NCBI RefSeq assembly: GCF_016086655.4
Contig: NC_052137.2
Coordinates: 744,001 to 808,000 of the forward strand
Length of the DNA stretch: 64,000 nucleotides
Origin: Lepeophtheirus salmonis
Lineage: Eukaryota; Arthropoda; Copepoda; Siphonostomatoida; Caligidae
Direction of reading: 5' to 3'
The notes under the pieces are model-generated. The model searched no databases. It was given only the letters and a program-made list of their open reading frames with translations, and was not told where the DNA came from. Each line of letters opens with the position of its first letter. Within the stretch, counting starts at the first letter, position 1. This document shows positions 22,270 to 34,409 of the stretch, piece after piece. The position numbers were made by a program, and so were the translations under genes.

Positions 22270-25200
22270 ATTATAACGAAGAGAGTTCTGAGCCAAATGT
22301 TTCAATTGATAATGAGGGTCAAATCGAAGAAAAAGAAGTAAAAAGCTCAGATGGGACCCACTCATGAAGCATCATTTCTTCAAATGAAATAGTCAGTGAA
22401 CAACTCTCTTATTCGCCTTTGAATGAGGAAAATCCACATCCTTCAGAAAAAGAAGAAGCTAAAATTTGTAATTTGGAAGATAATACTACCCAAAAAATAT
22501 AAAACCTCGCAAGAAAAAAAAAGTTATTAATGCAGAGATTAATATGTCATTACGTAATAGTACAGGCTCTGGGTTTAAGGGATCAACTCCAGACACCAGG
22601 CTCTTGCCAGGTAATAAAGACACTCCAAGAAAGGTCCTTAAGAATTGATAATTTGAATCATAGATAGAAAAGACTCGTGAAACTTAACCCTGACTTTGTC
22701 TGTCTGCAAGATGTAAGAAGTCAAGTTTCATCTACAGGTAATTATCAGTGTACACTTTGTCGACCTTGAAGCTATAAATACTTGTTTACTGGACATGGTT
22801 ACTCAAGAGTTATTTCCAAAAAAGTTGATTTATATTCTTTATTCAAGGAATATTCAGGAAAGAGCCAATGGCATGGTATAAATATAAAACTTAATGACTC
22901 GGAGATTATTTTATTTAATCTATATGGACCTAATGAAAAGGTTCACACCTTTTACCAGTTAATTTTGAATAATATAAAATGTGATCCAGTCCCTTGTATT
23001 CTTTTAGGAGACATGAACGTGGACATTGTTACAAAAGGGATTACCCTAGCCTATTTTTCTTACTCAAGCTTATACGAGCGCTCAATTTAGTGGATCCAAT
23101 CAAGATACTTAGTCCTGATGACAATTACTCTTAGAGGAATGGTACTTGCACTTCAAGAATAGACTTAGCTCTCATGTCGCCAAGTATATTCAAAAACACT
23201 AGAAAATCAGGTTATCAAATGGAACCTTTTTCTAACCATAAAATGATACAAATAGAACTTCAATCCATGCAACTAAGTCGTCAGTTCAAAGTACCTAAAT
23301 TGATTGTCGAAAATGAAGAATTTTGAAAAGCTCTTAGATGCAGACTCAAATTATTTTATAAAACTCTCTAGACATCTAATATTATGTCATGATCACTTGC
23401 CCGTAACATCAAGACTTCAGCAGTCATGCTTTATAAGGCAAGAAGAAGAGAAGCAAGATTGTTTAGTGAAAACGTTGATGTCATTTTAAAGGTGGGATAT
23501 GTTTTTCATAGATCTTTCGTCGCTGATACACTGAACAGATACAGGATCTCTAACATTGCGGAAGAAGAAATGGAAAGAAAATATAAACAAGAAAATACTG
23601 CAATTGTTAGGAAAAGAGGTTCCCTCTTTAAGAACGTTCAATCGTCCGTCAGACTTCAAAAAATTATTTTACGGGACAAAGTTCTTGTGAAGACATTGGA
23701 AATTCTTAAATACTTCCATCAAAAGTTCGAAAATATACCTAGCGGACAACGATATAATTTCCCAAAAAAAAAAAAAAAAAATTAATGTTCAGATTCCTGT
23801 TTTTACATCAAGAAACATTTTAAACTATATAAATATAATTTTAAGAGTAATGAAGCTTCAGGACCCGATGGAATCGGTGGAAAAGTTTTCATCCCTTTTT
23901 CATATTAGCCTATTTGTTGAAACAAACTTAGATAGACAGCTACTTAGGAGAATTGAAGTTCTTCTGAATGTGTTTAACAAATAATCAGACAGATCTGGCC
24001 GAAAAATTAATAAAGATAAGACTGTTATCTTCCTGATTGATTCGTGGTGGCCAGATAGGTCAACTAAAATTAAAGGCTGTCTTATTTCTGACAAAATTTA
24101 TAGATCAAAAAGTAAAAGGATGGAAAAGTTTTAATATTCTCATACAGATTGATTTTTACAATATCCACATTGTTCCCTTAGTTTTATAAAAAGCTCATTC
24201 TTTACCCATCTTCTCTAAAAAAACACAATTAAGGAAGAACACCCTTTTCAATCATAAATATCTTTCATATCTTATAAGACCAAGGAAATGCATTGGTGGT
24301 GGAATAACTTTGTTGTCCATCATAATTCCTAAAATGTATCTAAAAGTATTTATTGATATAACTCTTAAACCAAATATTGAATAGAGAGCAATTGTATCAA
24401 ATACAGCAATCTAAGCATATTTTATGATGGGGACTATTTTATCTAATCAAGCTATTGAAAAAAATATCCACATCATGGGGCGCTGCTCATTGTATCCTTT
24501 GGTATGGAACACCTATATATGAGTCTAATAAAATTATTGACCTCATTCACCAGAACACATCAAAAAAATATTTCTTCCAAAATATAGATGGACCCCGTTT
24601 CCAGGAGGATCTAGCCTGACACGATAATATCATAACAGTTAATGATCTTGATAAACAATCCTCCTCAGTGTTTGTACGAGGTAAATTTAATTTTCCTCTG
24701 AAAAGATTTGCAAAATACCAAATTCCTCCTTCTCCCTGGCGTTTGAAAATGTGTTATGAGCACATTTTCAAATGCCAGGGAGAATCTTTTAGACTTACCT
24801 AAGCCCTGGCACAAGAAAATTCAAAGCTCCCTGCTCCACATAAACGATAACAAGGGGTTCACAGCACAAATTCAAATATCGGGAAATTCTCATTTTATAC
24901 GACGCTCCATACAAAGATCTTGGGAGAACTTTTAATTCTAGCATGCATGCCTTTGTTGATTGTCTTCATGTTCGGATTTTAAAGGAAGCCATATCATGGA
25001 ATGCCAACAGGCAAGAAAACGTCGAATCTAATTTAAAAAAAGGGATGATTTAGTTTGGAATATCAAATAGTAGGACTTCCTCTGATAATATTAAGGCATT
25101 AGATTTTGCTTTGTCTAATGCTAAAACCCTTATTGTAAACAAGTTATGCACCTATCAACCACTGGAAGCTGTAGACTTACAAACAATTTTTATATCTTAT

Positions 25201-25350
25201 GCAGTGGGATACTTAACCTTCTCTTGAAGGATTCCAAATGTGTCGGGTTATGGATGAATATATGGAGCGGATTTGATACCCAAAAATATCAACAAGATTT
25301 TTAAACATTTTGAAAAGAATTATTACGTCTAATGTAACTTTTGGGAAGTA
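22270..25350 (+). pseudogene. Decayed LINE (non-LTR retrotransposon), ORF2 remnant
   Basis: LINE ORF2 proteins nick DNA and reverse-transcribe their RNA into it. The segment 22690-23280 reads, across frameshifts, as an AP-like endonuclease. It shows PDFVCLQDVRS near 22690, LFNLYGPN near 22912, the catalytic LLGDMN near 23001, SRIDLALMS near 23155, and SNHKMIQI near 23234, where SDH is expected. The first open block is 22782-23090. A Lys/Arg-rich linker is open at 23426-23785. Near 23855 EASGPDGIGG marks the start of the reverse transcriptase (family motif SxGPDGI). After this only scattered frames remain up to about 25350. An acidic stretch (22275-22500, ESSEPNVSIDNEG and EKEVKSSDG) could be the end of ORF1. 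The clade cannot be fixed from these pieces. No terminal tail or target duplication was identified. Confidence 0.75.
24730..24784. repeat. Hairpin inside LINE, 24-bp arms with one mismatch
   Basis: ttctccctggcgtttgaaaa plus tgtg (24730-24753) pairs with 24761-24784 across a 7-nt spacer, with one mismatch. It interrupts the 3' half of the LINE remnant. Confidence 0.85.
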
Positions 25351-25685
25351 ATTGTTTTGAATATGAATTTTAGACTCTTGACACTGTGTTGAGATGTTTA
25401 TTTTTTTCTTCTAACATTTTATTATTTATACTTTTTTTCACTTGTCATATTCTATTTTGATTTTATATATCTACATTTGATCATGTTTGATTAATTGTTC
25501 GATTTTTTTAATTGCTGTATATCAGCATGTACTCTACAGGTTCTTCGGGAGTGGAATAATTTTAAACTAAAATGTTCATTTATGTTATGTAAAACTCAAT
25601 TCCTCTACCTACATATTTTATATTAGATAATATAAATGTTTTTGAGCCTTAATAAAAAAATATGTATATATATTTTTCAAATTTC
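25351..25685. other. Downstream of LINE, nothing recognised
   Basis: A+T-rich sequence that may include the LINE 3' untranslated region. No poly-A tail or duplication was recognised. Confidence 0.35.
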
Positions 25686-25689
25686 TTCT

Positions 25690-26160
25690 TTATATTAGTC
25701 TGCTTTTATTTTGACACATGCAATATATTTTTTTATTTACGTTCAGATATTATTCAGAGAGAAAAAAAATATCTTGATTTAATTTTCAGCTGTTGACAAA
25801 CATGGGTGTTGTAGAGAAGATGCGGAGAAAGAGAAGGGATTGAAAAGATAAGATATCTTGCACAGTTTCAACGAGTTCATCATCCCAATAGTGAATTACT
25901 TTTTCCTTCCTTTTAGAGATATTGTTTGGGTCAATCATTTAATCTATTCAATCAACTCAGCCTGTAAAAAAACAAAACAACAACAATTACTTGAATTGTC
26001 CAATCTTATTTTTCAAATATGAATAATATTAAACAATTAAATATATGGTTTTGATTTAAAAATCTACCAGTTCTAAGACCTTAAATTGAGAATTATCATG
26101 CATCTTGAAAAAGCTAAAAGCCTTAACTATAATAACCCCATAGTGCCAAAAAATATTTTG
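25690..26160 (+). repeat. R2 repeat, 3' segments
   Basis: The blocks 'tctgcttttattttgacaca' (25701) and 'gttttgatttaaaaatctaccagttctaagacctta' (26050) match the corresponding R2 parts at 27245, 41255 and 41463. Confidence 0.5.
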
Positions 26161-26214
26161 CTGTATGTCTGGGATCACTTAAGGTGCGTTTTTTTATTTG
26201 AATTTCAAAATGAA

Positions 26215-26725
26215 GGATTGGGGAAAAAGTAATTTCGTATTTTCCCCTTTATTTCAATGCTTTATAAGAAGTCTTGGAATCATCTGATATCAGCCAAATA
26301 TGCCCCATTCTGTCTGATAACTTGCTCCCAACGAGAATCCAACTTTTCCAATATTCTCCTCGTAGTTCCTAGTCGCAAAAAGCTCCTACAACCAATTTTA
26401 GAGGCTTCTATTGAGGCCAAATTTATACCCCCAAGTGCGTTGGCAATACACAGGAACAGATGGTAGTCACTTGGTTCCATGACAGAAATGTAGGATGGAT
26501 GCATAAGTACTTCCCATCCGAGCTCCTGGAGCTTCTAGCGGGTCATCCAAGATGTCTTCTATTCACCAAGGCTGCCTGTTTTTGTTCAATTGCCAGCTTC
26601 AAACGTTTGAGTTGTTCACAGTAGAGGGCAGAATTAAGAAAGAAAAAATTGACTCGAAACATGGTTGTGCCACAGGAACTGAAAAGTATTTGGCCTGTAT
26701 TCATCACAAATTTTCTTGGTCGCTT
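26215..26725 (-). pseudogene. mariner-type transposase remnant
   Basis: On the minus strand, about 26650 to 26280 reads as the C-terminal half of a mariner transposase. Motifs in order are NSALYCEQLKRLKLAIEQKQ (26640-26580), LVNRRHL, then across a stop LGWEVLMHPSYISVMEPSDY (about 26515-26455), HLF, and DSRWEQVIRQNGAYL. In active mariners the sequence HPPYSPDLAPSDYH carries the last catalytic aspartate; here PSDYH is kept but the SPDLA segment is altered to ISVME. The HQDNARPH segment with the second catalytic acid is missing or unreadable near 26545. Inactive. Terminal repeats were not identified. Confidence 0.75.
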
Positions 26726-27224
26726 TCGACGCTTTTTTCTCTTTCAGATAGTAAAAATGTAAAATATAGCGATTTTTTACTTTGATACTCGACGCACGAT
26801 AATTCATGACTTAACCGGACAAGTGCAATGCTGTTCAAAAAGCATTTGTAATATACACTCACACCTTACTTTTCGCCCAAACTAATATTTTTAAAGATTT
26901 TACATATTTGTATATTGGCCCTAATCAAAAAAAAAAAAAATTTATTAGGACTAAATTCAACCAGAACACCATTGCCTGATAATTATGTCCAAATTATTAT
27001 CAGATGTATAAAAAGATTGTTATACGAATGTGATTTTCTTTGTTATGTTTTAGGTTTTAAGTGTGAGTTTACATTCACATTGTTTGTGGTTCATCAACGA
27101 ATAATAATTTAAAACTTAATTGTATGTGTACGACATATATATAGCTAAAATATGGATGCATAAAAACCAGTAAAAAGTCATATGATCTCTTCTTATGAAG
27201 TAAAATACCTAGAAAAAGATCCTC

Positions 27225-27430
27225 AAATTATTTTTTGTAAATCAGCCTGCTTTTATCTTGACACGTTACACATTGCTTTCACTTTTTAAATATATCCTTC
27301 CATGAACCCCTTTTTTTCATTTGAGGAAACAAAAACACCCTCCCAACCATTGGTATGAGAATAACTCTGGATCCAAGAAATCCTTCATCACCAACTGCTT
27401 TTACTTTTCATATCCCTATTTTACAAAAAC
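27225..27430 (+). repeat. R2 repeat fragment
   Basis: Contains 'cagcctgcttttatcttgac' and 'gaggaaacaaaaacaccctc' with 'ccaaccattgg', in the R2 arrangement. Confidence 0.55.
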
Positions 27431-27944
27431 ATAATACAAGTAAACAAAAACGGAGTGACCTCTCTTGGGAAGTTATTTACCTCCTTCGCAAGTCTATTTT
27501 ATTATGATGATTATTATTTTTGTGTTTTTTCAAGCATTGTACGCTTTTCCTAAGGATATTGCTGTTGATAATATTAAAGGAAACATCAGCATGAAGTGTG
27601 AGCAACGGGGAAAAGGAGGGTGATGCAGGGAAAGAAGGGAAAAGCAAAGGAAATAAAAAGCATTAGGAAAAGCAAAGGAAAAAAATTGTAGCCCGCTCCC
27701 CTATAGAGATGTGTCGTCCTTCGGGCCTAATTTTAGATGTAAAAAAAAAAGAAGAAGAAGTTAGAGGGGGGATGTCGGTGTATCTTATAGTAATAGTCAT
27801 AGTAATATTAACAGCAGTAGTTCATAGAACAACAAAGTGAGAAAGTGCTGAATTCTTGGGCTTGAAATTTTTCAAAAAACAACAATTATAACAGCGTTTC
27901 TCGAATGCAATATTTCCCCCCACCAAAAGGCTGAGGAGATGGAA
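27431..27944. other. Intergenic, purine-rich stretch
   Basis: 27590-27760 is rich in 'aaaggaaa' and 'agaagaag' motifs. No gene was recognised. Confidence 0.4.
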
Positions 27945-28165
27945 CTACGGGTAAGGAGAATAAATCCAATGTTGAATTTTTTGGACAAAAATTTCTAATA
28001 TTAAATTTTTTAGAAAAAAATTCAAAAATCAACAGCTATTTACAAAAAATTGAAAGGTATAATTTTTTACAAATAAAATTGAAATATTAATTGTTTTAAT
28101 AAAAATTCCTTAATTTGGAGAGGGCTATAGGCCCTCCAGCCCACCACCTGCAGTCGCCTCCTCTG
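27945..28165 (-). repeat. Short AT-TIR element, minus orientation
   Basis: A short A/T array with 'aaaaatcaacagctatttac' is followed by 'ccttaatttggagagggctataggccctccagcccaccacctgcagtcgcct', the reverse complement of the AT-TIR cap. It is the smallest copy in the window. Confidence 0.6.
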
Positions 28166-28509
28166 ATATACTTGAATGACTTTTCCCACAAAAGAATGGT
28201 CACTAAATAATTATCCTGATCCCGCTTATTATTGTTATTGATATCCTGGAAGAGTCGGCAAACTGCCAATGTGTCTGTCTTTTTTCCAACATGTTTTTGT
28301 CAATGCTATTAAAATATAACATACATCTACTAATTTAATGTATTTACATAGAATACGTGCAAATTTATCTAGCACATAGATATTTAGAAATGTAAAACAA
28401 TATATCACAACTTAGTCGAATTGTAAATGATATGTTGATATTTTACTATGAACATTACTATTTAATTATAGTTTATTTTAATGTCAATGTTATAAGTAAA
28501 TACACTAGT

Positions 28510-28757
28510 AAATGGACTCTGTTGTTGTGTTATCTCAGTCTTTTTTAAGACTGAATATTGGAGTCCGGTCCAGTACAACTCGGTATATTTGTCATAAAAC
28601 TTACAAAGATCGGTCCTTTATGACGTCGATCAACTTCATTTCTTTTTTTTTTAATCAGTTCTACATAGAACTGACAGTCTTAAATACCCTTCCCAAGGAC
28701 TTTTAGGACCAGTCCTAAGACTGGATTGGACCAAATAAAGACTTTCACAACACTACT
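28510..28757. mobile_element. F-A MITE-like repeat, second copy
   Basis: Aligns with 9248-9496. It shares 'gtccggtccagt', 'tatgacgtcgatcaactt', a poly-T run, 'atcagttctacatagaactgacagt', 'aggaccagtcctaag' and the right end 'ccaaataaagactttcacaacacta'. The 64-codon frame inside is not conserved in the other copy. Confidence 0.55.
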
Positions 28758-29019
28758 GAGTCTTATAGAAACGTCTAAGTTATAAAATCTACCTTTTTGA
28801 CTGTATTTAACATATAAACGACGGTTATATATTTTTTCTAGAATAAAAGGTATTGGTGTAATTCCATTAAAATTTACGTGTACAACAAAGCGATTGATAC
28901 AATTCTATATTTGTATCTTCAATTGATATTCCATACTTACTCCATTTGCACTCCAACTGATCCTCTAAAACCCTAAACATACTTATCAGTGATGTAAATC
29001 CTATGAATTTTGTAGCTGT

Positions 29020-29300
29020 CCCGTATTTTTGGAATTGGCAACCTGAAGAATTAATTTTTTTTTTCTTAGAAGTCGTCATTATTATTTAATGAACTTTCTC
29101 TCCTTCATAGATTTAATTATATTTAAAACCTAATTTAAGATTAGTCTGTGCATATAAAAGACGGAGAGTAAACTTAAGGAATTGTAGAAGAGTTAAAAGT
29201 GAAAGTCTTTGTTAGACTCGGAGTAGAATTCAGGATCGACATCGGATTTATTACTGATAATGTCCATGTTTATTTTCTTCTCTCCTTCCTCACTTGTCAG
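29020..29300 (-). repeat. R1 copy, minus strand
   Basis: Shares 'gaagaattaat', 'cattattatttaa', 'gactcggagtagaattcagg', 'atcgacatcgg' and 'ttattttcttctctccttcc' with the R1 minus copy at 17650-17935. The 70-codon frame at 28867-29079 is not supported as a gene. Confidence 0.6.
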
Positions 29301-29845
29301 AGTTGGTTTTAACGAATCTAATCAAACGTCTTGAGGCTTATTCTTTCTCTCCTCCAAAACATTTTTATTTTTCATGTTGATTTTTTTTAACATGACCATT
29401 ATGAACATGATTTTAATCACTAATACTTATATGTTCGTTACGTTAAGTATGCTGCAATCCCACATAATGTTATCTGTCGTTTCTTGTGTCCAATGGCAGA
29501 AAAAGGAAACTCATTGACGATAATATTTACTGGTATCCTTAAGAGTTCCAGAGATCAATCTTTATATAAACTACCGTTTGGAGGATGTTAGATACTTTTT
29601 TTTTCATCAAGCATCAAATATAATATTGTATTTTCTTGCAATAATGCTATTTTTGATGTTAAAGGTTCTCCTCTTTATAGCAGTAATTAATAACCCCATC
29701 CTACACAAAGCAGCTGTTATTAACAAGGGTCATAATCAAACGTTTATAAAATATGTTTCGAAAGCAGGAGCGACTTCTTCCAGTTGGTCATCTGAAAAAG
29801 ATATTTTTTCCCAAAGACGTTGTGATTTTTATTTAATCATATACC
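29301..29845. other. Intergenic, 105-codon open frame unrecognised
   Basis: The plus frame 29578-29895 is open for 105 codons with a hydrophobic start. Its 3' third overlaps repeat R5, there is no recognisable domain, and I do not call it a gene. Confidence 0.35.
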
Positions 29846-29849
29846 AGAC

Positions 29850-30020
29850 ATCTGCTAGGAACAAGGGCCTTAATTTAGTAGTACCATCTCTCTAGCTCCC
29901 GCCTTCTCGTCGCACTCTTTTTTTTTGTTACAAACATTTCAACTCTAATTATGCATTAATAGTCATAGTTCAGTTCTAACAAATGTCTTGCTCCCGCCTT
30001 CTCATCGTGCTCTCCAAAAT
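29850..30020 (-). repeat. R5 repeat, minus strand, two partial copies
   Basis: 'acaagggccttaatttagta' through 'gctcccgccttctcgtcgcactcttttt' is the reverse complement of 3773-3840. The core 'gctcccgccttctcatcgtgctct' is repeated at about 29991. Confidence 0.5.
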
Positions 30021-31040
30021 GCATACCCCTATCTATGTGCTAGGTAAGGAAATCATATCTTACTCCCACAAAAAACAAAAAAATTATATAAATCTCTTGT
30101 CAATTGGAAAAAAACGTTTATTCTCATAATTTTCTATTTTTTGTATTCATATATAAATGAATGGATATATTGTATTACATAATATCATTATTTGTATATA
30201 TATATACAATATACATATAATATTTTGTTCATTCATAGTTCAAAGGGAAGCATATATATATATATGTAATTCTAGTTATTGAAAAGTATGTATTTGTTTA
30301 TTGATGTGCTTAATCCATGGTTTGGCGTTTTTCTCCGTATCGTACAGTACTGGTAATATGTGCGTTAGGGTGGCTCTTAGGTTGTTAATTTACTTAACTA
30401 GTCAATGTTGTTGTTTGTATTCCCTCACCCATCCTCCGAAATGGTTCTAATACTATTTGAATATATGTTTTAAAAATATTACCAGAAATTGATATATTTG
30501 AGCGACATTCAGAAGTGGTGGACCAATTAACCCCTCAGAATAAAAATACTTACTAAACAACACATTGACTCAGCTAATATTGAAACCATTAAGAACAATA
30601 TGAAGGCCCTTGGTGCTAACCTAATCTTTAACCTCAACACAATTTTATAAACCACTATTAAATTTAAAAAAAATTCTCCATAATAAATGTAATAGCTAAT
30701 TCCAGTACTACGACTTATCTCCTAGTAATGTGAAGGACAATTTGAAGTAATTAATAATATATTCAAATACTTTAGATTAATATTAAATTGTATACTTACT
30801 ATTTTAATACAACTTATGACAGGGTTGATCATCTTCTCTTGTGCTACACGTTTTATTTTTTTCAATTTTTCAAGAGTAAAATTTAAACATGAGGTCTTTT
30901 TAAGGAGATTTATTTAACAAAATCATCTGAAAATAGGGCTCAGCACACAACTTTAATACAAAATTTGAGCACTCATATTTTATAATTGCCTCAATATGAG
31001 GTCTAAATCCTTTGTTGGCCCACATGCTTTTGATGGAAGC
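30021..31040. other. Intergenic; TA-rich tracts and a possible TIR
   Basis: TA-rich microsatellite-like tracts lie at 30195-30275. At 30364 'gttagggtggctctta' resembles the inverse of 32516-32533 and the ends at 50278 and 53826, and may be a transposon terminus. Confidence 0.4.
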
Positions 31041-31044
31041 ATCT

Positions 31045-31480
31045 AGAGACAGGACATACTTGTGAAGGTTAGATCACACCATCTCCTTCAGAAGTACATA
31101 GATAAAGTAGTCCAAGAGGGTTGTGCTGGAAAGGATGGGGGTCACACGTTGAGATACCAAAATGTCCTGAAAGTCGTTTTTTATGAAGGCCTGGGTCTTG
31201 GCAGCGCGATGCCACGGAGCTTCGTCTTGAGGGAAAATAAAACTGTCCCCGAACTTTTCTCTAGCCCAAAGTAGAACTTTCTTATCCAGAAGTTTGATGT
31301 AAGTATCTGCATTGAGCATCTCCTTCCTCCTCACAAAAGTTGGAGGGTAGACTCAACAACGCCCAAGACCATGCTTCCAAATGAAATTTTTTGATTTGAA
31401 GACACTGAAGGTCAGACATTGTCTGGATGTTTGGTTGTAACGTTGTAGCTTTTCTGTTTATTCATAACAACAATGAAAAA
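31045..31480 (-). pseudogene. Tc1-like transposase remnant
   Basis: The minus frame 31334-31074 is open for 86 codons and reads as the middle of a Tc1-type catalytic domain. RRKEMLNADTYIKLLDKKVL is followed by WAREKFGDSFIFPQDEAPWH, and then KTQAFIKNDFQDIL. FPQDEAPWH corresponds to the FQQDxAPxH motif with the second catalytic aspartate. LLDYFIYVLL near its end corresponds to the region of the third acid (NPLDYxxW), but WPPxSPD is lost. Upstream (31400-31480) decayed pieces continue in other frames. Inactive. Confidence 0.75.
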
Positions 31481-32320
31481 AATTTCATCAAAAAAGACCA
31501 AAACTTTCCCAAATTTTTATTGGCGTTTTGAAAATATAGAATCTTCTTTGCTCTTTCCCACCCTCTCAGCTTGCTCTGTTCAGAGATAAGATGTACTGTT
31601 GTCCTCCTTGTTGATTTTGTACCAGCGTCATTTCAGATTGAAAATAATAAAATGTGTACCACTATATAAGACCAACCCTGTATTGGTTCTTAAACTTTCG
31701 AATAAAACAGTAAATTTCCCAGCACAAAATAAACATAAGAGCTCCAAATAACAGTTCCTTTTGTAAATTATGTATTTATTATACAATATGGTAAATATTA
31801 GAGTATCTAATTAATCCTTTGATAACGATTGAAATTGTAACTACAAACGTAACACCACTATTAAAAGTATTGGCATACATTTATTGATGCTGACAGACAA
31901 ATATTATTAGAAAAATATGAGAGATATGATGTTCCTCAACATAAACATAATCATGAACAAAAATTAATAAAATGAAAAAATCCTGAATACCTAAGAAGAA
32001 ATCCATTATTTTCGGAATAGATGTCTTTAGTAATGGATATCTCGTGTTGTATAAATGCAATCATAATATCACTTTAAATTGAACTAAAATATAGAATCTT
32101 ATATATGAATAAATTATCCTTTGTCGTCGAAATGTCTTTTGACGAAAATGCTATGAGTCAATTGTCCTAGAATCCTTACAAAGATACGATTTCGTTCCTA
32201 AAAAACTTTTCAGAAAGTTTTGTGATTGTTTGACTCAGTATTGTTTGAGCAGTTGTCAAAGATGGACATTAGCAAATTAGAAGTACTCTATATTATACAG
32301 TTTTTCTTCGAACTGTCTAC
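31481..32320. other. Intergenic, nothing recognised
   Basis: A+T-rich sequence. No gene or repeat landmark was recognised. Confidence 0.4.
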
Positions 32321-32535
32321 AACTTTAATTAGTGCAATTTGTGACACACACAAAGGGCTAATAAGATTAATTTGTTGATCAAAATGGACGATAATTCATT
32401 GAAATATACAAATGTACTCCAGAGTCTATTTTATGATAAATCACTCAAGCTTGCTTTAATACTGATTCAACCCATATTCAAAAGGGGGTGAGAGAAGTAG
32501 AAATATAATATTGATTTTTAGGGCCACCCTAATGC
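32321..32535 (+). repeat. R3 repeat with TIR-like end
   Basis: Starts 'tagtgcaatttgtgacacac' and continues 'gattaatttgttgatcaaaatggacgataattcattgaa' and 'caaatgtactccagagtct'. It ends at 'ttttagggccaccctaatgcg', whose reverse complement begins cattagggtggccc, as at 53825. It is one of the longer R3 copies. Confidence 0.6.
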
Positions 32536-32894
32536 GTGTCTTAATGCTTCATCATCTCAGTTATACATACTTCATTAGTCATTTGCTGAACAAAAAGATA
32601 AAGAAAGAAAAAATGAATGATGTGGAAATAATTTTGAAAAATAAATAAATAGAAAAAGTTTAATTGTTTCTACTGAGGGAATGATGAATCTGTATTTGTT
32701 TATAAAGACGAACTGCCTGTTGGGGCTTGTAAAATACAATATGTAGATAACTAATTATAAATTGCTTTTTTTTTTGTAAATTTACCTCCGTTACTTCCCT
32801 TCGAATCCTAAATCGAGTATTTACGAAGGTTAAGGTTGTTTATCCATAAAAAATAGGACCTGTCGTATGTAAAAAAAAATAACGAGAAAATTAA

Positions 32895-33032
32895 CGTGGT
32901 CACCCAAACAACTTTAAGAATGTTTAAGAGGAAAACAGCTTTGCTGTCATGACGTTTTATTAGATGAGCTGAATCAGCCTGTGAGAAGAAGGAAATAATC
33001 TCAAATCCAACTCCTTATCCTGCAGGTATATA
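32895..33032 (+). repeat. R1 5' fragment cut by an AT-TIR element
   Basis: Begins 'aacgtggtcacccaaacaactttaagaatg' and runs to 'ctccttatcctgcag'. At 33034 the AT-TIR cap begins, so the younger AT-TIR element interrupts or truncates this R1 copy. Confidence 0.55.
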
Positions 33033-33033
33033 G

Positions 33034-33360
33034 CAGGGGCGTCCGCAGGGAGTGGGCTGGAGGGACTATAGGAATTTTGCTTCATACTAAAATTTCGTTT
33101 CGTCGTTCAGGTAAATTAGAGCCAAAAATTTCCAAAAAATAAATTTTTCAATTGAAAAAATTTTATATTTGAATTTTAGTTTTTGAATTTTTTTCCATAA
33201 TTTCCTTTTTTTGTGAAAACTTATGGATTCTTGAAAAAAAAATCGAAAAATTCATTATTTGAAGTTTAATTTTTGGAATTTTTTTTTCCAAAGAAATCAT
33301 TTTTTTGTAAATAACTATAAACTTTTGATTTTTTTTTACAATAAATTAAATTTTTAATAT
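33034..33360 (+). repeat. AT-TIR element, plus orientation
   Basis: The cap 'caggggcgtccgcagggagtgggctggagggactatagg' is the clearest version of the left end. An A/T array follows. The right end is not resolved. Confidence 0.65.
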
Positions 33361-33924
33361 TTTGTATTTCATACAAAATGAAAGTAAATATAACATTTAA
33401 ACATATCACGAATTGGTCTTGAGTTGTCCTTTCTTGATTCCATAAAAATAACATTTTTCTTAATTTAGTCATCTTACTAAAAAGCTTGGTGTCCCAATTC
33501 TATACATAATACTCCTCATTCTTCATGTTATTGTAATTACAGACTATAAGTCACACCTAAATCGAATCCAATAGTTAACATATAAAGAGGGCATTTTGTC
33601 ATCAAGAAAAACATTATATTCTTAATTCATAAAAAGAAAGAGCATTAAACTAAATAATTATTCAAAGGCACAGAATTAAATTAAACCCCAACTATTAGAA
33701 AACAAGAAATGTTCTATACAGAACAAGATTTGCTCTCTCTTTTCATATTGATTGCGGTGAAGATAAATTATGAGCACGCACATAAACATTCTTTGAAGTC
33801 TTGAATACTAATTCCAGAATTGATTTATGACTTAGAAACTACAAAGAGTCCATCTACCAAAAATTGGAAAAAAGGATAAATTAAGAATTTATATATAAAG
33901 ATACATATAATAGAAACCAAACAT
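33361..33924. other. Intergenic, nothing recognised
   Basis: A+T-rich sequence without recognisable features. Confidence 0.4.
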
Positions 33925-34275
33925 TAACATGGTGACCCTGACCATTTAAAGAATGGTCAGGGTGAGAGAAGCTTTGTTGTCATAAAATCAAGACTAACTA
34001 CACGTAGTTATTAAAGGTAAGAAATAAACACAATTTTTAGTATCAAACAAGGAAACATGCTGGAGTTGCTCCGTTCTTGATCATCAATTCTATTTTGAGC
34101 CCAACAGGGAATTACTTTTATAACTAGTGATGGAAATTGTAAGCATTTTGATGATGTAAAAAACCAATCAAAAGTCAATATGATAACCCTGACAATTTGA
34201 AGAATACTTTGTTAGTTGTCATGACGTTAATTAGATCAGCCATATAATACTAGAAACCTGTAAGCTAAAGCTAAA
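33925..34275 (+). repeat. R1 fragments, two partial copies
   Basis: One partial copy starts at 33926 ('aacatggtgaccctgaccatttaaagaatg') and runs to 'caacagggaattacttttataact'. A second 5' part starts at 34170 ('aatatgataaccctgacaatttgaagaat'). Confidence 0.55.
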
Positions 34276-34409
34276 TACACCCTCTTCAAGCGGGATAGAA
34301 GGACTGATAAATTAATGCAATGATATAAAAAAAGTTCGAAATCTAAAATAGATATTATCAATTATGAAAATTGTGTTTTTAACATTGGCATGTTAAAAAA
34401 AAAGATAAC

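Noticed and set aside
26552..26785. 77-codon plus frame
   Set aside because: It is the antisense shadow of the mariner transposase remnant on the minus strand.
29578..29895. 105-codon plus frame with a possible membrane segment
   Set aside because: The 3' third overlaps the dispersed repeat R5, the hydrophobic part follows the T-rich composition, and no family is recognisable.
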